Below are positions 45,485 to 58,040 of a stretch of DNA of 64,000 nt, piece after piece. The notes below the pieces were generated by a model. It did no database searches, was not told the DNA's origin, and was given only the letters and a program-made list of their open reading frames with translations. Position numbers and translations under genes: made by a program. Location of the stretch: positions 35,868,341-35,932,340 of the forward strand of contig CAMTDV010000012.1 in assembly GCA_947069175.1 (NCBI GenBank), in the 5' to 3' direction. Every line of letters starts with the position of its first letter. Positions within the stretch are counted from its first letter, which is position 1. The stretch comes from Scalesia atractyloides. Taxonomy: Eukaryota; Streptophyta; Magnoliopsida; Asterales; Asteraceae.

Positions 45485-45562
45485 GAGGTTGGTCGTCCTA
45501 GGATTCTTATGAAGTATGGACGTGGTGATTTCAATGGGATGTCAAGAAGAAGACTTCAAGGT
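45485..45562 (+). pseudogene. Ascorbate peroxidase fragment, later exon
   Basis: After the acceptor ATTGCAG comes EVGRPRILMKYGRGDFNG. It fits the GGP-I-MKYGRVD region of chloroplast-type ascorbate peroxidases, with several replacements. The end (CAAGAAGAAGACTTCAAG) is near the expected EEGRLP but out of frame. It is on the same strand as 10479-10710 and separated from it by LTR H, so both are parts of one old APX copy. I could not find later exons (proximal His region) between here and 47 kb. Confidence 0.65.
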
Positions 45563-47039
45563 ACTATTGCTAAGAGGAACATGTTATATTTGTATAATTT
45601 TGTTCTCACATATGATGTATCTAGTGTCAATTCACTTCCCTTTTCACCATGATGAAATGGAATAGTTAAGTTATTGAATTTTCAAACTGGGAATTTCTGG
45701 AACTTCAAGAACCGATACCATCTTGAGGGGCGGACAAGCAGATTCAGAAGTGGGATGAAATGATAGTGGAAGGATGTAAATTAATACAAATGCATTGGGT
45801 CAGATGATTGCAACCATTATTAAAGAGATATGCAAGGAAGCTGGTGGCGTGGGTAACCTATCAAGGAGTTTGGTGGTAGATAACTCGATCGACAATGGGT
45901 AGATGTTTAAGCATAATTTAGCGTTTTGTTCTAATTATTTAGGCAGAAATGTGCTTTTTTAGAAGTGTTTATTAGAATCGTTGTTTACCAGTCATTCTTT
46001 CAAAAAATTATCAATGGCTGCCCTACACCATTTCCTATCAATCTTTCATTTTAGATAAAATGTAACGTCAAAATTATAAAAAACGTGTAGCCAAACAAGG
46101 GCTTAAGAGGATAAGAGTAGTTACATTTTATATTACTGATCTGTGGATTTAGCCATGTTACAATAAACCTATTATGTCAAAGGCACATAGGCCTCGCCCA
46201 AACCTAGGCGCAAGGCACTGTTTTATGGAAGTTTTATCCATAAATTTAACTATGATATTTTGCTATTTAAATATGGAATATTGCAGCAATTATAGCACAA
46301 GGAAAAGAAACTTGTAAACCAGCTCTGGTTACATTATGTCTCTAGCCATGAGGTAACAATCCACTTTCACATTAATGTTGCTTTCATTATTTGACAGTAC
46401 ACTTCAACTTATAACATCTTCTAAAAAAATAAATTCACTACATAGTGTAGAGCAAATTGTAAACAGGTCAGATAGTATGGAAATCAACACCGTTGAATTA
46501 TTTGTGTATTCAAGTACCAACATAGAGGTGATTGTTTCATAATTTGCATAATTTTATAAATTAGTTTGTGGTTTCATGAACATGTTTTATAACTAGTGAT
46601 AATTTTAGGAGATTTTGGGGAAAGCTCAGGCTCTCTCTCCATGTGCTCGAATAATTGATTCTATTGAGATGATCAGGAGTTACTGGTAGTGGGCTGGAGG
46701 TATTTACAGTTTTTTGTTCTATTTTATTAGTTAACGCTCTTGAAACATCCATTTTTTTTAGATTTAATATGAATTCAATCAATAGCTTTTGATCTATTTG
46801 TATGAGATTTGTTGTTTGTAGACTGTAGTTGCTGTTAAACAAATCTATCATCTTGCACCTACATTGCAAGATGATTTTTATTTGAACGCATAATATGTTG
46901 GTTGTGGGATTAGGGAATTGTGTTCTTAATATGAATTGTGTTTATTGATCTTGTTGTTAATAAAAGAAGGGCGTATTCATTCTGCCAGGAGTCTTGATGG
47001 ACTTGTATATTTTTTATGGTCTCGTTGGTTATAGAACAT
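45563..47039. other. No recognisable gene
   Basis: AT-rich. Short open pieces such as 45807-45903 (MIATIIKEICKEAGGVGNLS...) and 46295-46350 (KEKKLVNQLWLHYVSS) look exon-like but I do not recognise them. They could be further decayed exons of a captured or local gene. Confidence 0.35.
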
Positions 47040-47099
47040 TTAGGTAGCAAAAGTTTGGGTTGAATTGAATGTAAAGGTGAAAAGATTGGCAGAAGTAAT

Positions 47100-47821
47100 A
47101 ACACAATAACTGGACTTACTCTTGTCCCCTTCCATGTACACTGGTTTCTCGCGGTGATCGGAATTCCACAGCGAACTCATTCCTGCGGCAATCAAAGCCC
47201 TCTCCTGTAGTTGAACGGTCGGGATCTCTTTGATGTCCTGGTACCACGATTCACGGTCAGGAATAGAGATGGTCTCCACTGGAATATCTTCTGCGACGCG
47301 GAAGTGCATCTTTAGGGGGATGACTTCGGCTTTGATATAGAAAAATTTATGTTTCCAATCATGATAAGATTTGGGCGGTGTATGCAGGATTTTCTTCGCT
47401 TGAATGCGGTGTTGGAACGAGTAAAACCTAACGAGCAGTGAAGTTGGTAAAAAACTCGGAACCGGCTTACGATTGGATATATATCCATCATCCGACATAC
47501 AAACTCGAAGTGTTTTATCCTAACCATCCCTATGGGATTCAACTGGGAAATGTGAAATTTGTAATGATCGAGGACGTCCAAGAAAAATTATGTTACCGGC
47601 AACCTAATGTTCCCGTCGGCAACATGATCAAAAAAATGGGTTATATAGCCTAGTGGGGCATTTGCAGCAGTATCACCTCCGGCAGGGTATCGGGCACCCC
47701 ATTTCTCCAGAAAGCGGAAACCTACGACAAGTTTCTTAAAGCTATTCTCCGACCATTTTAACACTACCAGCAAGCTTGTCGTCTCTTCGCTGGCGGCACC
47801 TTCAGGTCTATCTTCGGTCAT
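47100..47821 (-). pseudogene. 'Putative gypsy type' transposase-domain ORF (PF04195-like), broken
   Basis: The frame starts at 47821 (MTEDRPEGAASEET). An in-frame TAA at 47588-47590 follows NIRLPVT, and the reading continues with DVLDHYKFHISQLNPIGMVR and FEFVCRMMDI. Near 47420 the frame shifts from FYQLHCSLGF to the one with AKKILHTPPKSYHDWKHKFF, YIKAEVIPLKMHF and WYQDIKEIP. The words HISQLNPIGMVR, PPKSFHDWK and FFFIKAGVIP are those of a transposon-derived family common in Asteraceae. No gag-pol core is present. Two lesions make it a pseudogene. Confidence 0.75.
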
Positions 47822-48330
47822 AATTTTCGATTACTATGCAAAGCAGTGATCAAGAGGGGTTTTGGAGAAGAGAATTTTGGAGGAAATATAATGAGATGGG
47901 GAAGTGGGTGAATTTCCAATCGCCAAATCGAGTATCTATACGCCTCGCATTTAAAGCGATGGGGAAACGTAGCGCCCCCAAGCACCCAAATACGAAGCCA
48001 TAGATGACACGTGGAGGTCCAGCGGGAGTCTGACACTGTTGACAGCTTGCCACACAGCCGTCAGACGTCGCTTTCATCCCGATTTCTCTCAACAACTTGT
48101 TTACCAGCCTGTCAGCTTTATGAAAATTCAAATTTCAACAACCTTATCTGAGCAGTGGGTTTTCCTTCGCCCAGAGGTTTTCTTTTGTTTCTTCATCATG
48201 GAGGTCTATAACAACTTACACCTTTGTAAACAACGCGCATATGTGATTTTTATTATAGTCTAATGCTCCACCTACTTGCTAGTTGCGCATAGGAGCAACA
48301 CTGGACTGGGGGACTTGTAGGGGTATAGTT
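47822..48330. other. Upstream region of the transposase-domain ORF
   Basis: No gene. On the minus strand GCGTATAGATACTCGATTTG lies just above the start. Frames here are short and without features. Confidence 0.4.
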
Positions 48331-48490
48331 CGAGAAACCCTGCGCCAACGCAAGAGACCATACCACCAGAATGAAGCAAGTCGCTTGATAAACCTTGCGC
48401 AACGGTAAGTCAGACCTGAAAACAGCAGGTTGCTTGATAAACCTTGCGCACCTTGCGCAATGGTGAGTCAGACCTGAAAGCGCAGTTCTT
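48330..48490. repeat. Tandem repeat with GCTTGATAAACCTTGCGCA
   Basis: Two full and one partial copy of a 55-65 bp unit: GCTTGATAAACCTTGCGCA, then CGGTAAGTCAGACCTGAAA. The word CCTTGCGCA is doubled in the second copy. Confidence 0.7.
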
Positions 48491-48739
48491 ATTAAACCTC
48501 GCGTAAGGAAAAAGAGCAAAAACATCTAAACTTCATTTAACATCCTAGCGCGGAACCACGCAAGGGTATAGTTAAGCTTGAAGTGAGAGAGCTAGCAAAA
48601 CTCTTAAGTCTGGTGCACAGACATCTCCACACGCAGGTAACAAAGAACTAAGCTAAAGGAATCTTTTCTGTTATAACTAGCTGGACATGTGGCATTAGAT
48701 AAAGGCTCCACTGCCTTAGATCTTCTAGAAGCATTAAAT

Positions 48740-49110
48740 TGCAATTGTGAAGGCCTCATTCGGTTATAACCGAATATGACGTGGCAACGTCTGGGACGTC
48801 TATCTTACACTCAAATGTCAGCTTAATCTTCATGAAGATCTAATGTATATCATTGTCCACGTGGCTCTTCCCCAATGGTGGATCATTTCCTCATCCGTGT
48901 GCATGGATGGAGATGTAACCACTAATGGTGAAAAAGATTCCGTTATATTTCCGTTACATCCGGACACCCAAATCTCTAGCTATAAATAGAAGACTTGAGG
49001 TACAAGCTATTCATTCAGTCATCGCTACTTACACTTCATCTTCTACGAGTCACTGTACTTATTCTCACGCCGGAGTGTGGTCACGAAGGGAATCCCCCTT
49101 CTCCCCATGG
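48740..49110 (+). promoter_or_regulatory. LTR-like promoter region
   Basis: A 14-bp palindrome CGGTTATAACCG (48760 region) and two ACGTGGC motifs (48780, 48859) lead to a strong TATA (AGCTATAAATAGAAG, 48978-48992). A C/T-rich initiation region (CATTCAGTCATCGCTACTTA) comes about 30 bases later. No protein start of note follows. It could be a solo LTR; no TG...CA pair with a duplication was fixed. Confidence 0.45.
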
Positions 49111-50004
49111 TGAGATTTATGGAGGTTTTTAGTTGTGCAGTGATTCCGGATGAAGCTCTTCACATTGACGATCAAACAGGAGATCAACTTTCACATGCAT
49201 AAACCATGTCCACGTACTTAGATCTATTTTGATATATCTCGGTTCGGTGTTTCTTCAAGTTAACTTTTTTTAACATATTAAACTTCATGAACCCACATAC
49301 CCTATTCTTCGATTCTTTATTGTTATACAACGGTCATGAGAAACCAAAAACACGTTTTTGAGCCAACACGAATTACAAGTTGCAACGACTCAAAGATGCA
49401 CCATTAATATCATACATAGCAACCATCATAATTCCTTTCAAAGATCTATAAATCAACTAGATTTTCACATTCCGCTCGCTTTTGATCAATCGGTAAAAAT
49501 CAATAAGATTTTCACACACTGCTCACTTTTGATCAATTAGTTAGTTGGATAAAAAAAATTAAGAACCTACGTTTAAAAAGACGATATTCAAACTGTTATT
49601 AAGAAAGGGAGATGAATCTAAGGATACCATGTTGTATTCTCAACAATATTCAAGAAGGTGAAATTAATAACTAATTGATATTTGATTGTGTCACTAATGG
49701 GTTATACTTTGGCATAAACAATATATAATTGATATTTAGCTGTATGTCGAATCCAGTTAATTTTTTTGGTTTCAACATCATACACGACAAATCGAAAAGA
49801 GTACTCGGTTGCTGTCAAATCTGGTTATCTAAATGCAGTTTATTTTTTAAATATCGATCGTAACTGTTTGTTACAAAACACTAGAGCAAATGAGAAATTA
49901 TAATCAGCATCACACTATAACACACGGGTTAACGTTAACTCGTTATATACAAATTCCAAATAAAATAAAAGAGTCGGTCAACTATTTTTCTTTCAGTCAA
50001 CTCA
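49111..50004. other. AT-rich intergenic DNA
   Basis: Short repeats of AGATTTTCACA...TTTTGATCAAT near 49455 and 49505. Nothing else seen. Confidence 0.4.
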
Positions 50005-50411
50005 TGAAGCCGCCTCCCACATTCGTGGAACTCCTTTCTCTTTGTCGTGTAGCAAAAAGTGAATTAATTTGCAAGTTTCATCGTTTCTGCAAGAGTGGCC
50101 CCTCAACTTATATGATTTCTTTTTAAGTAGCTACCCTTTATTTGTAGTTTAGCCCTCAATCTTTCAGCTTTATTTATTCTGATCCCGCAATCTCTCTTTT
50201 CATATGTTTAAGTTTTGGTTCTTAAACTTTATTCCAAACTCCTGGTTCTTCGTTATTTATCGTTTAAAACTCGTTTACTTTTTCCTTTTCGCCCCAGGAC
50301 CTACAAAAACACAAGTTAATCAAATACAAGCTAAAAAATAATAAAAACGACTCTAAAACTAATTAAAACTATACAATGTACATAGAATAAATACGTGTGT
50401 TTTATGACACA
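50005..50411. repeat. 0.4-kb direct repeat, left copy (TG...CA ends)
   Basis: Begins TGAAGCCGCCTCCCACATTC and ends GTTTTATGACACA. The second copy is at 51829-52232. The copies are clearly alike with scattered changes and small indels. Confidence 0.85.
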
Positions 50412-51240
50412 TAAAATATTCTCACATTTGAACATTTTTTCGTCACCGAAAAAAAACTTGGCAATGGAATCATAACTAGGATAGATGGTTTCAAAAACTT
50501 CAGATTAATTAATTAAAATATATAAGAACGTATAAACTACGATTACCGGTGTTATAATCCACTTAAAACCAACCGCAAACTCATTAGGCCCCAATCATGC
50601 ATATTCTTTATGTTCAAGTTAACATTTAGTCTAAAGGTCTCACACTCAAGGTCCACAAATCCACCTAATCGCATATCAAACTTATAAGGAAAAGATAAAA
50701 AAATCTACCACTTTATATAAATAACCCTTATGTATTTAAAATTAAAATTTTTGATGGAATGATGGATGATGATTTTGAGCTTTAGCAATTTTTTACATGT
50801 TTAACTCAGATGGCATTATCACCAAGTCGCTAACCCAGTGGGAAACACTATGAGCCTCACACATTTTTCTTAAACATCCACCTAGCGGGTATACCCCATC
50901 CGAGTCACCATCCCAATGGTTAATACCATAGGCTTCAGTTATTTTTTTAATTAGCTCATATAGATGGATGGTGGAATTTTTTAAGACGCCAGCAGAACTC
51001 GGATTTATTCCCATAAAAAGGATAAGGTGTGCCAATTTAATTTAAAATACTTATAGGTTATTTACTTATAGTGGTTTCTTTTATACTATCAACAGTTTCA
51101 GTTTTTCTGTATCCCCTAAGATGATGACCCTTAAGACTTCATGATTTAAAATTAAGGTATACTTAAAACAATCTAGGGACCCTTCTAAGTTGTATGGGCC
51201 TACCAGTACATCCCAGAAAATACGTCTTTTATCTATTTTA

Positions 51241-51299
<59 letters not shown>

Positions 51300-51828
51300 A
51301 ATTTTTTATCATTTTCCATTTGTTTGCAAAATTTTATTTCAAGAACATTTTCCTATTTTTTTGTATTTTTAATTTTTTTTATTTTTTGTATTTAAAAAAT
51401 TGGACTCAAATCTACCTAAAAAGACCTAGTCTCCCATCCGCACACTTAAATCACACATTGCCCTCAATGTAGATGGAAAACCAACTAAAAATAAAGAAGA
51501 AATAAAAACCTTAATATACAATAATAAAAAGATAACAAATTGGAAACGACTTAGCTGGTTAGGATAAAAATCAGTGCCAACTCTGTGTGTCTTCATTACA
51601 ACCGAACAATCGTATAGCATTTCATTCATGATCGTCTATCAAACTGGTATGCTGGGGTCGCCTTCTACAAATAGATAAACAACTTTAAAATCCTCGTCTG
51701 AATAAAGATTGAGTACGAACAGATCAGTCAAACCTACACAAAATAAAACAAACAAACCTCAAACATAATATCAACTCAAAATAAAATAAAATAAATAAGA
51801 AAACGACTCAACCTACTCAAAACACTCA
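50412..51828. other. Spacer between the direct repeats
   Basis: Non-coding; contains a (TA)n microsatellite at 51246-51297 and T-rich sequence after it. A minus-strand 80-codon frame at 50793-51035 has no recognisable feature. No PBS or PPT was seen next to the repeats. Confidence 0.45.
51246..51297. repeat. (TA)n microsatellite
   Basis: About 26 uninterrupted TA units. The YIYIYI frames over it are artefacts. Confidence 0.95.
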
Positions 51829-52232
51829 TGAAGCCGCCTCCCACATTCATAGAACTCTCTCTTTGTCGTGTAGCAAAAAGTGAATTAATTTGCAAGTTTC
51901 ATCGTTTCTGCAAGAATGGCCCTTCAACTTTTATGATTTATTTTTGAATAGCTCCCCTTTACTTGTAGTATAGCCCTCAATCTTTCAGCTTTATTTATTC
52001 TGATCCCGCAATCTCTATCTTTTTATATAATTCAGTTTTGGTTCTTGAACTTTATGTCAAACTCCTGGTTCTTCGTTTTTTAATCGTTTAAGCTCGTTTA
52101 TTTTTCCTTTTCACCCAGGACCTACAAAAACACATTTTCATCAAATACAAGCTAAAAAATAATAAAAACGACTCTAGAACTATTTAAAATTATACCATGT
52201 ATATAGGATAAATACGTGTGTTTTATGACACA
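51829..52232. repeat. 0.4-kb direct repeat, right copy
   Basis: Matches 50005-50411 in order and orientation. It is followed after about 20 bases by a run of 13 C. Confidence 0.85.
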
Positions 52233-52291
52233 TCACAAACATACCCCCAATCCCCCCCCCCCCCACCTCCCACTTATCTTGGACACATTTC

Positions 52292-52933
52292 TAGGCCTGT
52301 AAACGAACCAAACCGAACATGAACATAGTCATATTCGTGTTTATTCATTTAACTTTAACCAAACACAATCACGAATATATAATCAAAAAAAAATTTGTGT
52401 TCGTGTTTGTTCATTAAGAAAATGGGCGTGTTCGTTTATATTCGTTCTTTTAAAACCTAAACGAATAGTTCACAAATGTAAACGAACATAAACAAACAAA
52501 TTTAAATGAACATAATATAACAAACATAAACAATACAAAAGAACATAAATAACCGAACATAAAAAGACATAAAGTAGCTTTTTTATATAAATTATTGATT
52601 AATTGCAATAAGTTCTATTGGAGAGCACATTTTTATTACCGTAAAGCCCAACTATCAGTTAGTTATATGTATATATGTAGTTAGAAAACCTTTTTTATGA
52701 TTATATATGTGTAGATAGAACTCCATATGTATTTGCTCAAAAATATATATGAACATAAACGAACAAACTTAATGAACATAAATAAACATACAACACGTGT
52801 GTTCATGTTTGTTCATTTAATTAAATAAACTGATAGTTTTGTTCATGTTCGTTCGTTTATTAAATAAACGAACATAAATGAATTCCCGCCAAACACGAAT
52901 AGTTCATGAATGTTTAGTCCGTTTATAGGCCTA
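52292..52933. mobile_element. hAT-type MITE, 642 bp, perfect 8-bp duplication
   Basis: The ends are TAGGCCTGTAAACGAAC and the inverse TAGGCCTATAAACGGAC. The flanks are CACATTTC at 52284-52291 and CACATTTC at 52934-52941. The interior is made of GAACATAAACGAACA-type words on both strands and contains no gene. The TIR start and the 8-bp duplication are diagnostic of hAT-type mobilisation. Confidence 0.88.
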
Positions 52934-53014
52934 CACATTTCTGCCTATTAATAACAAATACACTTAGTTATCTTCCATTGGCACTAACTCAAATAACAAG
53001 CTTGTTGTCATAAT

Positions 53015-53380
53015 TGATGGCACATAATACCACTCACAAACACAATTAAGAACAAGAAATGAAATGATCACAGTGCTGTCGTGATTTGAACAAAGATGAT
53101 GATCAAAATTGGCAGAGAGTTGTTATCCATTAATCGATGGATTTGTGATTAATTGGTGGTTTGTTTAGAACCAAACACACCTATATATATATATATACAT
53201 TGCATAGAGTTGTTACAATGACGGTTATGTTTCCCTGGAATGTTAACTCATAATCGGTGTTAACATCTAACCAAAAGCTACCTTAAGATTGGCTAAGTAT
53301 GTATCGAATAAAACCTAATAATGTATCCTAAATAATTATCACATAATTACATAATAAATTGTTTAACCATCCAACATGAC
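53015..53380 (-). mobile_element. 3' LTR of Z
   Basis: Shares AAGAACAAGAAATGAAATGA, GATTTGAACAAAGATGATGA, GGTGGTTTGTTTAGAACCAA and GTTAACATCTAAC with the right copy. A short TA run at 53193-53207 is specific to this copy. Confidence 0.75.
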
Positions 53381-53550
53381 CCCTTAAACTAATCTTCTTA
53401 AACTCTTCCTTCGGCAATGACATGTTGGCTTCATCGAGTGCTATCTTCGCTCTTGTAAAATCATTTTTCTCTTCTTGATCATCATCTTTGTTGCTATGTA
53501 GTCACCACCTATGTATAATGCATAGTATTCTCCTTTATATTTGTAGCAGT

Positions 53551-53738
53551 TGTAAGTCTGTGAATTTCCTTGATTCTCACTAACAAATGATATCCTATAA
53601 ATAATACAAGGTTGAGAGACTAATTAGGAGCTATACACGGAAATAACAATCAATCCTAATCAATCCTAACTAACAAATCGATATACAATATTTGGAAAAT
53701 ACATGCCAATAATATCGTGATAATATTATTGGCTAACA
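53551..53738 (-). mobile_element. 3' LTR of the copia element
   Basis: 188 bp, TGTAAG...CTAACA. The pol stop codon (53733-53735) lies inside this LTR. Confidence 0.95.
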
Positions 53739-56700
53739 GTCCCCCGCAGTTTGAGCCGTAATAGTGCGGAGGCATAAACTGGTCCGAAAGCGTTGAAACA
53801 GGTGTTTAGGGAGACCCTTGGTGAAGATATCCGCATACTGATAATCAGCCGGAACATGGAGAACTTTAATGTCACCGAGGCGAACTTTCTCACGTACAAA
53901 ATGAATGTCTAGTTCAACATGTTTGGTGCGCTGATGTTGCACCGGATTTTCAGCAAGATAGACTGCAGATACATTATCACAGTAGATGATGGTGGCATGT
54001 CGGACCGGGACATGAAGTTCAAGTAAAAGGTTGCGTATCCAGCAAGTCTCGGCTACCGTGTTAGCTACTCCTCGATATTCGGCTTCAGCACTAGACCTAG
54101 ATATGGTGGGTTGGCGCTTAGATGACCAAGAGATCAGGTTGTCGCCTAGATAGACACAGTAGCCGGAAGTCGACCGTCGTGAGTCCGGGCACCCCCCCCC
54201 CCCAATCCGCATCCGAGTAAGCAGTCAGCTTAGTGGAGGGGGAGGGTGTGATGTGTAGTCCCTGAGAGAGAGTCCCCTTGATGTACCTGAGGATGCGTTT
54301 TAGTAGCTGAAAATGAGGCTCTCGAGGTGCATGCATAAAGAGACACACTTGTTGAACTGCGTAGGAGATGTCTGGACGCGTAATAGTGAGATACTACAAT
54401 GCACCCGCTAGACTCCTGTATAGCGATCCATCTGAGAAAGGAGTACCCTGAGTGGCGCTGAGTTTAGATCCGACTTCAACTGGGGTGCTAACTGGATTAC
54501 AGGTTGACATGTTAGCACGTGATAAAATGTCAGCAGCATATGTGGACTGTGATAAGAATATTCCATTTTGCTGTTTGAGGACCGCAATGCCGAGAAAGTG
54601 ATGCAGTTGACCTAGGTCAGTCATATTGAACTCGGTGGATAGCGACTTGATTATGTTGTGGAGAAGAGAGGCATGGGAAGCGGTGAGGATAATATCGTCC
54701 ACATATAAGAGAAGGTAGGCCATCTGTTCTCCCTTGCGATAAACAAATAAAGATGTGTCACATACACTACTCTTGAAACCACATCTGGATACATACCCTG
54801 CAAAACGTTGGTACCAGGCTCGTGGGGCTTGTTTCAGGCCATAAAGGGACTTCTGAAGCTTACACACATATTTGGGATGTTCAGAAGAGGTGAACCCTGG
54901 GGGTTGAAACATGTAAACAGTCTCGTTAAGATGTCCATGCAAAAATGCATTTTTAACATCCAATTGATGAATTGGCCATGCCTTTGACACAGCTAAGCTA
55001 AGAACTGTGCGAATTGTAGTAGGTTTTACTACGGGGCTAAAGGTCTCGTCACAGTCGATTCCAACGGTTTGGCTTTTGCCATTTACCACAAGGCGAGCCT
55101 TGTGTCTTTCCAAGGTTCCATCAGCATGAAATTTGTGTTTAAATAACCACATGCATCGAATAACAGGGGCATTACTCGGTCTTGGTACTAATTTCCATGT
55201 GTTATTTTCTAATAGAGCTTTATATTCGTTTTGCATGGCATCCTTCCAGTTAGGGTCAGTGAGGGCAGTGAGATGTGATTTGGGAAGTGGGGAAATGGAG
55301 GGGGAGGTTTCGGTGTTGAGTGATAGAGGTTGACGGGGTTTATGGATACCCGATTTTGATCGGGTTTGCATTGGGTGGGTGGAGTCGTTTGGAGGGTGTG
55401 GATGTGGTTGTTGAGGTGGTATGGGGTTATTGTTTGACGGGATGAGGTCAGAAGGTGGGACTTGTGTTGGGTCGGATTGGAATGTTGGGCTTGGTGGAGG
55501 ATTTGTAGGTGGGTTCGTGACAGTAGGTGATGAGTGTTGGAAGGATGGAGTAAATATAAGCGGGGAGGGGTCAAGGAAGGAGTGGGTAGGTTGTGGTGTG
55601 GCCGGGTTTGAGAACGGGAATTTGTCTCAGCAAAGGTAACGTGCCGAGAAAAAATGGTTTTGCCCGTGGATAGATCCAAGCACCGATACCCGCGGTAATT
55701 TGCTGGGTATCCAAGAAACACGCATGGGACGGAGCGGTGAGCAAGTTTGTGTGGGCGAGTGGAGGAGGTGTTTGGGTAGCAAAGGCATCCGAAAACACGA
55801 AGGTGGTCGTATGACGGTTGTCGAAGGTAGAGTAGTGAGGTGGGGGTGTCAAGTTTGTGGAGTTTGGTTGGAAGAATGTTGTGAAGGTACGATGCGGTGT
55901 GGAGGGCTTCAACCCAAAAGGAAGAAGGTAGCGACGCATGGGTGAGGAGGGTAAACATGATTTCATTTATGCGTCGAATCATGCGTTCAGACTTCCCGTT
56001 TTGTTGGGAGGTATGTGGGCAGGAGAAACGAAACTGAATGCCGTGTTTGGTTGCAAAATTTTGGAACTCGGTGTTGGCAAATTCACCACCCATGTCGCAT
56101 TGAAAAGATTGTATTGGCATGCGAAATTGGGTGGCAACGAATTGATGAAATTGTGTAAATTTAGTAAACGTCTCAGACTTAAATTTTAACGGATAGACCC
56201 AAGTATATTGGGTAAAATCATCCGTCAACACCATATAATATTTATAACCTGCATGGCTCAAAATAGGTGAAGTCCACAAGTCACAATGTAAAATTGCAAA
56301 CGGTAAAAAAGTACGAGTAGTAGAATCCAAAAATGGCAACCGTTTATGTTTGGATAACTGACAAGATTGACAAATAAATGGAAATTTTGGTTTATTGTAT
56401 GAAATAAAATGCTTTGAATTTAGAAACTCCATGACATGTTGACCCGGGTGTCCAAGTCGGTGATGCCAAAACGGAGAGACTGTAGTGGAAGCAAAGCAAG
56501 CTGTGGCGGAAGCATTTGAAGTGAGCGGGTAAAGATCACTGGTGCTGTTGTGACGACTCAGGATCGTGCCATCCTTGAAATCCTTCACAGAGAAACCAAA
56601 GGGGTCAAATTCAATGGAAGTATTGTTATCAACATTAAATTTGCGCACGGAAACAAGATTTTTTATGATATTTGGGTTAAACAAAACGGATTTTAGGTGT

Positions 56701-57963
56701 AATGGTTTAGAGGGTGTGGTTATTGTGGTAGATCCCGAACCCATAACTGGAAGTTTATAACCATTGCCTACAAATATGGACTCTATAGGAGAATAAGTGG
56801 AAAAAGTATCAAGTTTATTAGTATCAAAAGTAATGTGAGACGATGCACCTGTGTCGAAATGCCATTGTTCGTTGTTGCGTGAGCCGGAGTCCATTGAGAG
56901 GGCCTGAACCGCATTCGCTAAACTGGTGGGTTCAAGTGGATCAACTCCAGCAAAGTGGGCCTGTGCCTGATTAGTATTAGAAGAGCCTTGTGAGGAGTTG
57001 CTGTTGGACTTTGAATTGGGCCGAGGTCCCCATGGCTGCTGAGCCCACGACTGAGTTGGAAAGGGGCAAGGGGGCGGTGTCCAATAGGGGTAATAGGCCT
57101 GGTGAGGGGCCCAATTCGGAACAAATTGAGGGTGAGCCTGATAAGGCTGTTGTTGTGAATAACCTGGACCACGATTAGAGGTCCGATTACCCCTCTGTGA
57201 ATTTCGGTGATTATTGAAGGTGCGGAGGTTGTTGTCTCTGTTTGATGTAGGAGGAGGGTTGTTGGGACGGTTTCTTTCGGGTTGTGAGGTGACGGCGGCA
57301 ATGACAGGGGTCGGGTTACGGGCCTCTCGTGCCGTGATCCGACGTGCCTCGGCTTGCAATTGTTCAACAGCTTGCTCCCATGGTGGGAGATTCTGATTCA
57401 GGATGGAGGCCGTGGTATCGTATTCCCGCGGGAGGCCGTTGACGAGATGGAGAATTCGTTGAGTATTACTGAGTGGACAGTCGACGGCGGCTAATTGATC
57501 GGAAAGCTCCCGGATTTTCTGACAATAGGCTTCGAGATTAGGCATGGAGGCGAGGGTGATGTTGGTTAATTCGTGTTGTAGAGCCATGGCTCGGGGTCCT
57601 TTATTGTTCAGAAACAGAGTTTTGACCCGGATCCATGCCTCGTATGCGGTTGATTGGTCTTCAAGAACACGAACAAGAAGGTCGTTACTGAGGGTGCCGT
57701 AGATCCACTGTAGAACCACTGCATCAATCTTCTTCCACGATCCATATTCCGGTGTGTTTTTTCTCGGGTGCCGGCGAACCGTCGATGTGGTCAACCACAT
57801 CGAACCCGGTGGCGTGGAGCATAAAAAGTTTAACCCATGTTGGGTATGAAACTTCAATACCGTCCAGTACCCGAACTTTATTTTGTATGTTCGTTACGGT
57901 GTAGACAGGGTGGAGTGATTGAGATTTGGGGTCGGCTGAACTTTGTGGTGTTTTGTCACCCAT
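53733..57963 (-). pseudogene. Copia gag-pol polyprotein with four lesions
   Basis: Gag starts MGDKTPQSSADPKS at 57963. Its frame changes at an A run near 57757. The long frame then has the gag domain (LEAYCQKIRELSDQLAAVDC), protease (HFDTGASSHIT), the HHCC piece (HHRLGHPG, CQSCQLSKHKR) and integrase (LHCDLWTSP, FQCDMGGEF, NGKSERMIRRINE). A second frame change lies near 55645. RT follows (MQTRSKSG, WPIHQLDVKNAFLHGHL, YGLKQAPRAWYQRF, LLYVDDIILT), broken by TAG at 54394-54396. RNase H (AYSDADWGG, SSAEAEYRGVA, IYCDNVSAVYLAE) is shifted at a run of 12 C (plus strand, 54192-54203). It ends YADIFTKGLP. All domains of an autonomous copia element are present. Confidence 0.93.
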
Positions 57964-58040
57964 GGTTGAATAACAGGTAAAAGAAAAGAAAAAAAAACGT
58001 GAAGGAAATGGATGGCAGGGGTGGCGAGATCGAGATCAGG

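Noticed and set aside
10479..45562. A working APX gene with a giant intron
   Set aside because: The middle exon loses the family sequence, frames shift, the Gly after the distal His motif is changed and later exons are missing.
8617..47000. Complete CACTA element
   Set aside because: The inverted terminus TTTTCTAGTAGTG was not found downstream.
51194..51472. Frames with YIYIYI over the TA repeat
   Set aside because: Microsatellite translation artefact.
50005..52232. Calling the direct repeats an LTR retrotransposon
   Set aside because: No PBS, no PPT, no target duplication; only the TG/CA ends fit.
53015..53020. Five-base target duplication for Z
   Set aside because: ATAAT and ATGAC share only three positions; the element is too old to decide.
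55421..57396. Plus-strand frames opposite copia gag-pol
   Set aside because: Shadows of the minus-strand polyprotein; no family features and no independent promoter.
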